Assembly: GCF_020783315.1 (NCBI RefSeq) | Contig: NZ_CP086063.1 | Location: 1,910,501-1,974,500 of the forward strand | Length of the DNA stretch: 64,000 bases | Source: Ferruginibacter lapsinanis | GTDB lineage: Bacteria > Bacteroidota > Bacteroidia > Chitinophagales > Chitinophagaceae | Direction: 5' to 3' | Shown here: piece by piece, positions 1 through 6,977 of the stretch | How the letters are laid out: each line of letters opens with the position of its first letter | How positions within the stretch are numbered: the first letter of the stretch is position 1 | The notes under the pieces: model-generated | Databases searched by the model: none | What the model saw: only the letters and a program-made list of their open reading frames with translations | What the model was told of the DNA's origin: nothing | Translations under genes and position numbers: made by a program

Positions 1-105
1 TGCAGCTTTTTCAATAGCATGCCTTTCTGCAGGAGTCATTTTACCCGACAAATAGTCGTAAATGTCTTCTACTGTGTAAATGCTATTTATTTTATTGTTA
101 CTCAT
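1..105 (-). CDS. Putative anti-sigma factor, N-terminal part only (runs off window)
   Basis: The minus strand reads an open frame from an ATG at 105..103 to the window edge, starting MSNNKINSIYTVEDIYDYLS and containing GKMTPAERHAIEKAA. The start overlaps the stop of the upstream sigma-factor gene in an ATGA arrangement, which implies translational coupling. A short soluble N-terminus with a 'sGkmspaerhaiE' pattern directly after an ECF sigma gene is typical of Bacteroidota anti-sigma or zinc-finger-like membrane proteins. Only 35 residues are visible, so the assignment rests mainly on position. It could equally be an unrelated protein coupled to the sigma gene. Confidence 0.55.
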   Translation of the reverse strand, partial: MSNNKINSIYTVEDIYDYLSGKMTPAERHAIEKAA

Positions 106-677
106 TTATTTTTTCCTTCTATGCAAAGCTTTAAGTTCCTTTTTCCATTTTGAATAAAACTTCTTACTTTATTCCAATCGTGACCGGTCATTTCGGCAAT
201 TTCATTGTAACATTTTTTTTGTAAAAAGAACAACTCAATAGTCTTTTGCTGATCTCCGGGTAACCTTTTTAAACAATCTTCCAGTTTAAGGAAGCTTTCT
301 TCTTTTTCAAATGCTTCATTTGTCAGATGCGTATTTTCTATCGATTGCATAAAATCGCCACTAAATTCAGTGGTTTTGAGGTTCTTAGGACTTCTTAACT
401 GCATTAAACAAAAATTTCGTGCCAATGTATGTAACCAGCCCTTAAAATTTTCCACTTCGTGAGATCTTAACTTATAATGCAGTTCTTCATAGATATCCAT
501 CACGGCATCTTTACTACGTTCAGCTTCTTTAAAATATTTAAAACATACCCCAAATACCAGGTCCATATATCGTTGATATAGAATGCTTAAATATCTGCTG
601 TCATTACTTTCTTTAAAAGCAAGGATCAACTCCTTGTCAGTTTTTTTATCAGCTGATATGTTGGTAAGAAAATTCAA
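102..677 (-). CDS. ECF-type RNA polymerase sigma-70 factor
   Basis: 191 residues, the usual size for an ECF sigma factor, which directs RNA polymerase to alternative promoters. Region 2 spans about residues 20-100 (helical stretch with YQRYMDLVFGVCFKYF and the WLHTLARNF segment). Region 4 spans about 130-185 (LEDCLKRLPGDQQKTIELFF, then a helix-turn-helix NEIAEMTGHDWNKVRSFIQNG). The frame appears to begin at a TTG codon, since no ATG lies between an upstream in-frame TGA and that point. The gene lies 30 bp after the SAM hydrolase stop and overlaps the next gene by ATGA, so it is probably cotranscribed with both. The downstream partner is a likely cognate anti-sigma factor. The target regulon cannot be inferred. 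Confidence 0.9.
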   Translation of the reverse strand: MNFLTNISADKKTDKELILAFKESNDSRYLSILYQRYMDLVFGVCFKYFKEAERSKDAVMDIYEELHYKLRSHEVENFKGWLHTLARNFCLMQLRSPKNLKTTEFSGDFMQSIENTHLTNEAFEKEESFLKLEDCLKRLPGDQQKTIELFFLQKKCYNEIAEMTGHDWNKVRSFIQNGKRNLKLCIEGKNK

Positions 678-707
678 ATGAAATATGTGTTGTATTCAGT
701 GCTTTCG

Positions 708-1538
708 TTATTCAAAATACACTTTTACCGTTTGGTAAAAAAGCCTGTTACTGTTATACTGGCTTTGATTTTGCTGTTGTTTTTCTGAAAAGCCCTGTAA
801 ACCAAAGAGTCCTGCAGCATTTCCTTTATTAATAGCAATTTCAAGATAACCTGCTGAATTGAATAAGGCTAATTTTTCCCCTTCATGTACATCGGCATAA
901 GTTTCACTAATCTTGTCAATTACTTCGTCTCTTTTAAATACAACTTTAAAACTTCTTCCTTTTCGTTGTTCCTCAAATTCTTCTTTGGTAATATTTACAA
1001 TTACGTTTTCAAAATTATCAATAAAGATGATCTGACCTTCGATCCAATTGTTACCCAATAGTGGCCTAAGCGGATTTTTTACCCTGATCGAAACAGAAGC
1101 ATCTCCAACTTCTTCCAGTTTTTTACCGGAGATGATTTCATTAAAGGCTCTGGAAAAAACCGTAGTGCAATAAAGGGTGTTTTTTTGTTGATTTTTATCC
1201 AGTTCAAGCGCCACTACTTTTTGAGGGACTTCTTCTAATATCATCGTCAGTAAACCATTGTCAGCACAACCAATGATCTGTCCATTGTGCTCAGCAAGTA
1301 GCATATGTTCAGGCCTTTCTTCAAATAAATTTACCATTACCAGGTGCATACTGCCGGAAGGAAAATTCTTTAATGCATTTCTGCATACATAAGCGGCCTG
1401 CGGATAATTGAAAGGCGATAACTCATGTGTAATATCAACAATAGTGATATTGTTGATCAGTTGTAATAACTGTCCCTTTACCGCCCCAACAAGAAAATCC
1501 TGCTGGCCAATATCCGATGTAATTGTTAGTAAAGGCAT
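708..1538 (-). CDS. S-adenosyl-L-methionine hydrolase (adenosine-forming), DUF62 family
   Basis: 276 residues, full length for the SAM hydroxide adenosyltransferase / DUF62 family, which hydrolyses SAM to adenosine and methionine and is related to the chlorinase and fluorinase enzymes. The N-terminal TITSDIGQQD carries the conserved SDxG, followed by GQLLQLINNITIVDITHELSP, the family's second hallmark. The C-terminal beta domain includes FIDNFENVIVNIT, the IDxFGNxxTN-like motif. Active-site residues typical of halogenases cannot be claimed. It sits in a minus-strand run after an SDR gene and before the sigma gene, about 150 bp and 30 bp away. Cytoplasmic housekeeping role is likely; whether it is regulated with the sigma factor is unknown. 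Confidence 0.9.
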   Translation of the reverse strand: MPLLTITSDIGQQDFLVGAVKGQLLQLINNITIVDITHELSPFNYPQAAYVCRNALKNFPSGSMHLVMVNLFEERPEHMLLAEHNGQIIGCADNGLLTMILEEVPQKVVALELDKNQQKNTLYCTTVFSRAFNEIISGKKLEEVGDASVSIRVKNPLRPLLGNNWIEGQIIFIDNFENVIVNITKEEFEEQRKGRSFKVVFKRDEVIDKISETYADVHEGEKLALFNSAGYLEIAINKGNAAGLFGLQGFSEKQQQNQSQYNSNRLFYQTVKVYFE

Positions 1539-1685
1539 TTATTATTTGGTAATTGATAGATGATAATTGATAATACCTTGTGTAATAGCATTATCATCTT
1601 TTATACTTTTTATTTGAGATAAATCAGTTGCGATTAACCTCCTTTTATCTTTTCACGATTTACTTTTAACGGCCGGGTATGTAAA

Positions 1686-2495
1686 TTATTTAACCAGCTT
1701 TCCCTTTTTGAAATAGAAGTTATGTACCAACTTATCAGTCCATGCCGGAAAAAACTTATTTAAAAATACAGTTCGTTTGCCCGTAAAAGTTAGTATTAAT
1801 GTTCTTTTTCTTTTTTCAATGGCATTTAAAATATGTCTGGCACATTCATCAGATGACATCATAGTACTCTCATCCATTGGTCCTTCACCCTGTGCTTGCC
1901 CTCTTTCATTTAATGCCGCATTTCTGATATTACTGCTGGTAAAACCCGGGCATACCCACATTACATTCACCCCGCTATCTGCCAATTCAACCCTTAAAGT
2001 TTCCATAAAACCATTCACGGCAAATTTGGAAGCAGAATACCCGGCTCTTCCCGGTAAACCACGATATCCTGCAATAGAAGATACACCTACAATTGTTCCT
2101 TTTCTCTCTGTAATTGACTCTAAGGCCAGTTTTGTGCAGTAAAGTGTGCCATAAAAATTAATACTCATGACTTTTTCAATCACATCAATATCTGCATCTT
2201 TTAATAATGACCGCATTGAAATACCTGCATTATTAATTAATATGTCAATACCACCAAAGGTTTTGATGGTAGAGTCAATGAATTTTTTACATTCTGAATA
2301 ATGACTTACATCCGCAACAACGGTATGTAATGGCTTATTGGAATTTTGTATCTGAAGATTGTATAATTTATCCTGATTACGGCTACAAGTAGCCACTTTT
2401 GCACCTGATGCAAGCAGGATATCTATAATTGCCTTGCCAATACCATTACTACCACCGGTAATGGCCACCACTTTATTTTTAAAAAATTCGCTCAT
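1686..2495 (-). CDS. Short-chain dehydrogenase/reductase (SDR) family oxidoreductase
   Basis: 269 residues with a classical SDR Rossmann fold. The nucleotide-binding motif TGGSNGIG is at residues 13-20, NNAG at 88-91, and the catalytic triad is S140 with YSASK (Y153, K157). The C-terminal tail (about 240-269, FLNKFFPAWTDKLVHNFYFK) is basic and aromatic, as in membrane-associated SDRs of lipid metabolism such as ketosphinganine- or acyl-reductases. That parallel is only suggestive and the substrate is unknown. The start ATG is well placed and the upstream 150 bp to the tRNA is non-coding. The distance to the SAM hydrolase (147 bp) leaves room for a separate promoter, so operon membership is uncertain. 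Confidence 0.9.
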   Translation of the reverse strand: MSEFFKNKVVAITGGSNGIGKAIIDILLASGAKVATCSRNQDKLYNLQIQNSNKPLHTVVADVSHYSECKKFIDSTIKTFGGIDILINNAGISMRSLLKDADIDVIEKVMSINFYGTLYCTKLALESITERKGTIVGVSSIAGYRGLPGRAGYSASKFAVNGFMETLRVELADSGVNVMWVCPGFTSSNIRNAALNERGQAQGEGPMDESTMMSSDECARHILNAIEKRKRTLILTFTGKRTVFLNKFFPAWTDKLVHNFYFKKGKLVK

Positions 2496-2594
2496 TGTTT
2501 ACGTATTATCAACAAAAATAAGCGACTTAATCGGCTGTTTGGTAAACAATCTTGAAAAATATTATGAATATTTTGGAAAAAGTTTTTTAAAAAG

Positions 2595-2625
2595 TTTGGT
2601 ACAAGATTATTTTGCCTTATTTTTG
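2595..2625 (+). promoter_or_regulatory. Bacteroidota-type promoter for tRNA-Lys
   Basis: TTTG at 2595-2598, a 19-nt spacer, then TATTTTTG at 2618-2625: an exact match to the -33/-7 consensus TTTG-N19-TAnnTTTG of Bacteroidota housekeeping sigma factor. Transcription would start near 2632, about 18 nt before the mature tRNA 5' end. Confidence 0.7.
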
Positions 2626-2649
2626 CACTCCATTAAAAAAATGGCGGAA

Positions 2650-2722
2650 GAATTGGTAGCTCAGTTGGTAGAGCACATCACTTTTAATGATGGGGTCCTG
2701 GGTTCGAGTCCCAGCCAGTTCA
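2650..2722 (+). tRNA. tRNA-Lys (anticodon UUU)
   Basis: A 73-nt cloverleaf: acceptor arm GAATTGG pairs with CCAGTTC (one G-U), D arm GCTC/GAGC with AGTTGGTA loop, anticodon arm CATCA/TGATG with loop CTTTTAA (anticodon TTT), variable loop GGGTC, T arm CTGGG/CCCAG with TTCGAGT loop, discriminator A. CCA is not encoded. Its last bases form one copy of the 16-bp direct repeat that bounds the following island, so the element restored the tRNA end on integration. Confidence 0.97.
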
Positions 2723-2724
2723 CA
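2709..2724 (+). repeat. Left attachment repeat (attL-like) in tRNA-Lys 3' end
   Basis: The 16-bp sequence TCCCAGCCAGTTCACA covers the T-arm and acceptor 3' side of tRNA-Lys and is repeated exactly, in the same orientation, at 8352-8367. A tyrosine integrase gene begins 290 bp inside. This is the standard footprint of site-specific integration into a tRNA gene. Confidence 0.85.
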
Positions 2725-2746
2725 TCTAAAAACACAAAAATTTGCA

Positions 2747-2787
2747 AATGCCTTTAGACTTCAATGTTTAAAGGCATTCTTGTTTTT
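2747..2787 (+). terminator. Rho-independent terminator after tRNA-Lys, inside island
   Basis: Perfect 10-bp stem AATGCCTTTA / TAAAGGCATT with a 12-nt loop, followed by CTTGTTTTT. It now ends tRNA-Lys transcription and was probably delivered by the element, because the putative native terminator lies beyond the right repeat. Confidence 0.7.
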
Positions 2788-2825
2788 ACAACCTCCATAA
2801 CTCTTCAAATTGCCACAAAAAATTT

Positions 2826-2864
2826 GGTAACCTAATTGGTAACTGAAAAAAATCAAGTGGTAAC
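2826..2864 (+). repeat. GGTAAC repeats near left island end (candidate integrase arm sites)
   Basis: GGTAAC occurs at 2826, 2838 and 2859 in the same orientation. The first two are 12 bp apart. At the right end the hexamer recurs at 8273 and 8285, again 12 bp apart and in the same orientation. Paired short direct repeats inside both ends of a tyrosine-recombinase element are what arm-type integrase sites look like; no binding evidence exists. Confidence 0.4.
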
Positions 2865-2896
2865 CTTAGAAAAAAGTAATTTTTTTTAGCTGACTG

Positions 2897-2926
2897 TTGT
2901 TATTTACGAATTTGTTCGTATATTTG
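2897..2926 (+). promoter_or_regulatory. Promoter of the integrase with overlapping palindrome
   Basis: TTG at 2897-2899, 19-nt spacer, TATATTTG at 2919-2926 fits the Bacteroidota consensus. A perfect palindrome TACGAA-TTTG-TTCGTA (2905-2920) fills the spacer, so a repressor bound there would block the promoter. The element or host could use it to keep the integrase silent. Confidence 0.6.
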
Positions 2927-3015
2927 TGGTACGGAAGTCCATTCTTGAATTTCCGTAGCTCTTCATCAGTTAAAAAGGATAACTACAAATAACATATTTG
3001 TTAACTTTTTTAAAG

Positions 3016-4044
3016 ATGGATATGAAGAGAATTAGTATTTTGTTTTGGCTTTATAAGTCAAAAAAGAACAATCAAGGAGAATCCCCGCTTTACTTACGTA
3101 TTACCGTAGGGGGAAAAAAAGTAGAAACTGCTACTGGTTATTTTATTAAAGCTTCTGAATGGGACTCAAACAAGAAGCTTGTCAAGGGTAAGAGTGATAA
3201 TAGTATTCTTATCAACAATTACATTACTGTAAGCCGAAGTAAAATTCTTCAAATTGAGAACGAATTTACTTTGGATAATTCCAATTGCATTACTGCGGAT
3301 TTAGTTAAACAACGTTTTTTGGGTTTATCAACTCAAAGGAAAACTCTATTGGAGGTATTTGACTATCATAATGATAAAGTCAAAGCTCAAGTGGGGAATG
3401 GATATTCTATTGGGACGTATAAACAATATGAAGTCTCCAAAGGAAAATTAAAAAGCTTTCTGAAGTATTCCAGTGGAGAAGAAGATGTATCACTAGATTC
3501 ATTATCTCACAAGTTTGTAACCGATTTTGAAACTTATTTAAAGAACGTTGATGGGCTGAGTTCTAATTCAGCAATGAAAAAGATTACTCAGTTGAAGACT
3601 GTTGTTCATCTTGCTCTAGCGAATGAATGGACTACAAAAAATCCATTCGGGAATTTTAAATGTAGTTATAAAAATCCTAAGAGAGAGGTACTAACAAATG
3701 AGGAATTGCAAACTTTATCAACTAAAGACTTTGGTTGTGATAGACTCAATTATGTGAGAGATATATTTTTGTTTTGTTGTTATACAGGTTTAAGGTATAG
3801 CGATGTAGCGAAATTAACTCCTGCGAATACCATTGTTGGGATTGATGGGAAAAAATGGCTTACAGTTGATACTACTAAGACTGACGAACGTTGTAATATA
3901 CCATTGTTTGAACAAGCCGAAATACTTATTGATAAGTATAAGGATAATCCAGTGTGTTTAAATAGAGGTGTTATGTTCCCAGTAAACAGCTGTATGTCGT
4001 CAAATCAAAGTGAACTTTCTCTTAGAGAGTGTTTCGTGATTTAA
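3016..4044 (+). pseudogene. Tyrosine recombinase (phage-type integrase), 3'-truncated
   Basis: The typical Bacteroidota integrase N-terminus MKRISILFWLYKSKKN is present, followed by an arm-binding region, a SAM-like core-binding domain (about residues 115-215) and the start of the catalytic domain with YTGLRYSDV (first catalytic Arg) and TTKT (Lys). It stops about 80 residues early: the HxxR box and the Tyr nucleophile are absent. The last residues after SCMSSNQ no longer resemble the family and coincide with the start of IS-associated sequence, so the gene was cut by the IS element. The frame can be read from a TTG at 2998, but the ATG at 3016 or 3022 matches family starts better. The protein is almost certainly inactive. 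Confidence 0.85.
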
Positions 4045-4085
4045 AGATACTTTTTATTTTTAGTTTTATAGTGTACAGATTAAAA

Positions 4086-5060
4086 TTAAGATGCTATTTT
4101 TTGTCTTAAATAATTTTGCCTTCTTCTTTGAAGCGTTAGCATTTTTATTCTTTGCCTGTATTTAAAAATCTCTTCTTGCCTTCCGTAATAAACATCTGCC
4201 GGTGTGACATTCCCAAGAGACTCATGATAGCGTTCATGATTATAGTAGTGTACAAAAGCCGTTAATGATGCTTCCAGTTCTTCAGGGCAGTAGTAATTAT
4301 CCAACTTAACAACGTTTTTCATTGACCGATGATAACGTTCAATTTTCCCTTGTGTTTGCGGATGATTGGGCCTGCCATGTAAAAGTTTCATTTTCTTGTT
4401 TTGTAAAAAGATTTTGAGTTCTGATGCGATATAGCAAGCTCCATTGTCCGATAATAACTTTGGCCTGAACTCATTTGGCAACTCTGAAGCCTCCAGGGCT
4501 CTATTAACTGTTCGTTGTACATCCTCTGTTTTCATTGTCTTACAGAGTTCCCAATGAACAATAAAACGGCTGTAATCATCCAGTACTGTACTCAGATAAT
4601 ACCATCCCCATCCCAATATCTTGAAGTAAGTAAAATCTGTTTGCCACATTTCATGAACAAAGCAGGTCTTTTGACTAAATTCATTTCCTGCTGCTAACAA
4701 AATATGTGAAGGGCTGGTGATTAACCCTTTGGCCTTCAAAATCCGGTACACGCTGGATTCTGATATGAATATTCCTTTTACATCACTGAGTTTACAGGAT
4801 AATTCTCTGGGTGATAACTCGGCATATTCCAGCGCAATCTCCACTACAAGATTCTTTTCAGACTGTGGTATCGTATTCCAGCGTTGCCGGGTAGCACGTT
4901 TTGATTCAAGGCCATTAGCACCCTTATCCAAATAAGCTTTGTACCAATTGTAAAACGTACTCTTGTTGATCCCCAACTGTACCAAAGTTCTGTTTACTCC
5001 CAGTTCTGAACGTTCAACCAATTGAATGATTTCCTCCTTTTCTGCTACTGATAATCTCAT
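4086..5060 (-). CDS. IS3-family transposase OrfB (DDE integrase core)
   Basis: 324 residues. An N-terminal helix-turn-helix region (IIQLVERSELGVNRTLVQLG, then STFYNWYKAY) precedes an HTH_21-like segment and the rve integrase core. Catalytic acidic residues are visible as WQTDFTYF (first D), LLSDNGACY (second D) and QGKIERYHRS (E), the D-D-35-E pattern. The frame is open upstream of its ATG into the end of orfA, so the functional product is probably an OrfAB fusion made by frameshifting at an A8 run. It appears intact. Encoded antisense to the integrase it interrupts. Confidence 0.9.
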   Translation of the reverse strand: MRLSVAEKEEIIQLVERSELGVNRTLVQLGINKSTFYNWYKAYLDKGANGLESKRATRQRWNTIPQSEKNLVVEIALEYAELSPRELSCKLSDVKGIFISESSVYRILKAKGLITSPSHILLAAGNEFSQKTCFVHEMWQTDFTYFKILGWGWYYLSTVLDDYSRFIVHWELCKTMKTEDVQRTVNRALEASELPNEFRPKLLSDNGACYIASELKIFLQNKKMKLLHGRPNHPQTQGKIERYHRSMKNVVKLDNYYCPEELEASLTAFVHYYNHERYHESLGNVTPADVYYGRQEEIFKYRQRIKMLTLQRRRQNYLRQKIAS

Positions 5061-5080
5061 ACGACGTTGATATTTTTCGC

Positions 5081-5434
5081 TTACTCCAAGATGGTTAAGC
5101 TTTTTTTTACAATGTCATAGCGGAGCATCAGATCAGCTACCATTTCTTTTAACCTTTGATTCTCTTTACGTAGTTCAGTTACTTCGTCACTAGTAGCTTC
5201 ACGAGTAGTATCACCATTAAGGCGTTTCTTACCTGCTTCCATGAACTCTTTATTCCATTTGTAAAACAATGCCTGGTTAATCCCATGTTTACGACATATC
5301 TCTGCGGTAGAGCTTTCACCTCGTAGTGCTTCCATAACTATAAGGATCTTTTGTTCGGAGGTGAACAATCGCCTAGTCCTGCGACGGATGTCTTTAATGA
5401 AGTTTTCTGTGGACTGTTTTTGTTTCTTTTCCAT
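5081..5434 (-). CDS. IS3-family transposase OrfA (HTH_Tnp_1)
   Basis: 117 residues. An N-terminal helix-turn-helix (FTSEQKILIVMEALRG ... AEICRKHGINQALFYKWNKEF) is followed by a leucine-zipper-like coiled coil (ELRKENQRLKEMVADLMLR), the standard OrfA arrangement for DNA binding and multimerisation. Near its 3' end the coding strand has GTA-AAA-AAA-AGC (A8, complement of T8 at 5101-5108), a slippery run where a -1 shift enters the orfB frame with no intervening stop. It lies 20 bp upstream of the orfB ATG. Confidence 0.9.
   Translation of the reverse strand: MEKKQKQSTENFIKDIRRRTRRLFTSEQKILIVMEALRGESSTAEICRKHGINQALFYKWNKEFMEAGKKRLNGDTTREATSDEVTELRKENQRLKEMVADLMLRYDIVKKSLTILE
5101..5108 (-). promoter_or_regulatory. 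A8 slippery run, candidate -1 programmed frameshift site
   Basis: On the coding strand eight A residues sit 8 codons before the orfA stop. Reading after a -1 shift gives K-L-N-H-L-G-V-S-E-K-Y-Q-R-R and joins the orfB ATG in frame without a stop. IS3-family elements make their active transposase this way. Confidence 0.6.
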
Positions 5435-5504
5435 GTTATTCTATTTTAATGATGAACAATGGAAATACTCTCTAAAATTAACTTATTTTTAGTCCAGTTT
5501 TAGC

Positions 5505-5712
5505 TGACGATTTACATTGCTAGTGAAGTACAAAATCTAAAGCAAATTTTAACACATACAGATAAAACAATTAGTTCAATTATTAAAAATGGGAAAAATG
5601 AGTATATAAGTAAAAAAGAAAATGGTTTTAGTAGAGTTTTTCATAACTATTCAGACTCTCAAAATGGGTTTAAAAACTGGAAGGAAGAAATAGAGAAAGT
5701 GGTTTTGGCATA
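5505..5712 (+). pseudogene. 3' remnant of an unidentified gene beyond the IS element
   Basis: An open frame without a start, preceded by an in-frame stop near the IS edge, encodes about 65 residues including SEVQNLKQILTHTDKTISSI and ends FKNWKEEIEKVVLA before TAG at 5710-5712. Composition is Lys/Glu/Asn rich, like the island genes that follow. It reads as the C-terminus of a protein whose 5' part was lost when the IS inserted or deleted neighbouring DNA. I do not recognise the family. Confidence 0.45.
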
Positions 5713-5828
5713 GTTACTAAAATCATTTTATAATTGCATATTTGTAATATATAAAATTTAGATAACGGCTTTACTTAACAGTTCATTTGTTTATATTTAT
5801 TGTTTATAATTTAAAAACTTGAAAATTA
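5713..5828. other. Non-coding leader of the island cargo operon
   Basis: 116 bp of AT-rich DNA before the first cargo gene. CATATTTG at about 5738-5745 is one base from the -7 consensus, but no well-spaced -33 element is visible. No other structure is seen. Confidence 0.35.
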
Positions 5829-6623
5829 ATGAGTTGGATAAGTAAATTTTTTCCTAAAATTGAGAGGTCTGATAATAAAGATGAAACAATTACTCAAGTA
5901 GAAAGAGCCTACAAAACTGAAGCATTGTTCGCAGGAATTGATTATGAATTTATTGATAAACTTTATTTTCATACTGCTGAATTAAAGGACATTTTTATTT
6001 ATCAACTCAATGAGATTTTGACAGTATTAAAAATATCTGAACAAACCAAAAGAGTTGAAACTACTCAATTGCTCACTGATTACATTACAAACAAGGAAAT
6101 TGAAATTCCTTTTTTGATTTACTTATTTAACTTTGAGACCTACTCAATTGAAATCGATAAGGTAAGTAATATTGAAATAAGCAAGAAAATTGCTTTTGCT
6201 AGCAATAAGGGGAAAGAAAAACTTAGTCATTATTATACTGGACTAAATGTTGCATCATACAATATCGAAAAAAAAATTGCAGCAGGGTATTTGGACTTTT
6301 TAGAAGAAGAAGAACTAATAAATAGAACATTATCTGATGAGCATTATGATTTTGCTAGAATTAGTGGTTTATTCTTATTAGGGCATGGATTTTTTGTTTC
6401 CAATAATATAGAAAAAATGGAGTACTATTTTAATATTATCAAGAAAGACAAATATGAATTGAGCAATATTACTGTTTCTGAATACTATAGAGCAATCGGA
6501 GAGGAATATTATAATGCTAAAATTTTAGAGAAATCCTTAATTTGGTTGAAAGACGGCATCACTCTCAATCCAAAATTGGGGGTCAAAAAGTTGATTCAAA
6601 AAATTGAAAATGAATTGATTTAA
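5829..6623 (+). CDS. Unknown protein, first gene of island cargo operon
   Basis: 264 residues, rich in Lys, Glu, Ile and Asn, with no signal peptide or membrane span. I do not recognise the family. The C-terminal third (about residues 170-262) is helical with a repeat-like pattern (SGLFLLGHGFF, SEYYRAIGEEYYNAKILEKS, LIWLKDGITLNP) that resembles TPR or SEL1-type helices, suggesting protein-protein contact. It starts at an ATG preceded by TTGAAAATTA. The stop is 3 nt before the MazG-like gene, so the two are cotranscribed. Given its partners, a role in sensing or scaffolding a defence response is an inference from context only. Confidence 0.7.
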   Translation: MSWISKFFPKIERSDNKDETITQVERAYKTEALFAGIDYEFIDKLYFHTAELKDIFIYQLNEILTVLKISEQTKRVETTQLLTDYITNKEIEIPFLIYLFNFETYSIEIDKVSNIEISKKIAFASNKGKEKLSHYYTGLNVASYNIEKKIAAGYLDFLEEEELINRTLSDEHYDFARISGLFLLGHGFFVSNNIEKMEYYFNIIKKDKYELSNITVSEYYRAIGEEYYNAKILEKSLIWLKDGITLNPKLGVKKLIQKIENELI

Positions 6624-6626
6624 ATT

Positions 6627-6977
6627 ATGGATAACTTAAAAATAAAACTGCGACAATTTGCAAAGGACAGAAATTGGGATCAATTCCATAGTCCCAAGAA
6701 TTTATCAATGGCTTTAGCTGGTGAAGTTGGTGAACTTATGGAAATCTTTCAATGGCTAAAAGAGGAAGAAACATTATTGGATAATATAAATGAAAAGAAT
6801 CTTTTGAGGGCTAAGGAAGAATTAGCAGACATATTTATTTATATTATTAGAATCGCAGATAAATTAGGTATTGACTTGATTAATGAAGCAAATAAAAAAA
6901 TTGATTTGAATTCAGTTAAATATCCTGTAGAACTATCAAAAGATAATGCTGTAAAATATAATAGAAGAGATGAGTAA
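6627..6977 (+). CDS. MazG-like nucleotide pyrophosphohydrolase (dCTPase-like)
   Basis: 116 residues, the size of stand-alone MazG-like / RS21-C6 (dCTP pyrophosphatase 1) proteins, which hydrolyse (d)NTPs to monophosphate and pyrophosphate. The four-helix metal-binding signature is intact: AGEVGELMEIFQW (E33, E36, E39) and AKEELADIFIYI (E64, E65, D68). An N-terminal FAKDRNWDQFHSPKNLSMAL also matches the dCTPase-type family. It lies 3 nt after the preceding stop and overlaps the next gene by 8 bp (6970-6977), indicating an operon. Such enzymes may clean up modified or damaged nucleotides. Next to a possible modification-dependent nuclease, a nucleotide-pool or alarm-nucleotide function in defence is plausible but unproven. 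Confidence 0.88.
   Translation: MDNLKIKLRQFAKDRNWDQFHSPKNLSMALAGEVGELMEIFQWLKEEETLLDNINEKNLLRAKEELADIFIYIIRIADKLGIDLINEANKKIDLNSVKYPVELSKDNAVKYNRRDE

Larger units (their letters stand above)
4022..5475 (-). mobile_element. IS3-family insertion sequence
   Basis: About 1.45 kb with orfA and orfB on the minus strand. Candidate terminal inverted repeats are TTAGAGAGTGTTTC at 4022-4035 and its complement GAAATACTCTCTAA at 5462-5475 (one mismatch in 14). No clean target-site duplication is visible. Left and right flanks do not join into one gene: the integrase lacks its 3' end and a different gene remnant follows, so the insertion was accompanied by deletion, or the true ends lie further out (a partial match extends toward 4011 on the left). 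The boundaries are approximate. Confidence 0.75.

Noticed and set aside
1777-2142. Plus-strand frame opposite the SDR gene
   Set aside because: Antisense shadow of a well-supported SDR with all catalytic motifs.
2434-2757. Plus-strand 107-codon frame across tRNA-Lys
   Set aside because: Reads through the tRNA gene and its promoter; not a protein-coding signal.
5476-5520. Outer IS end at TCAGCTAAAACTGG (minus strand)
   Set aside because: Looks IS-end-like, but no matching inverted copy was found at the left side; kept boundaries at the 14-bp repeat instead.
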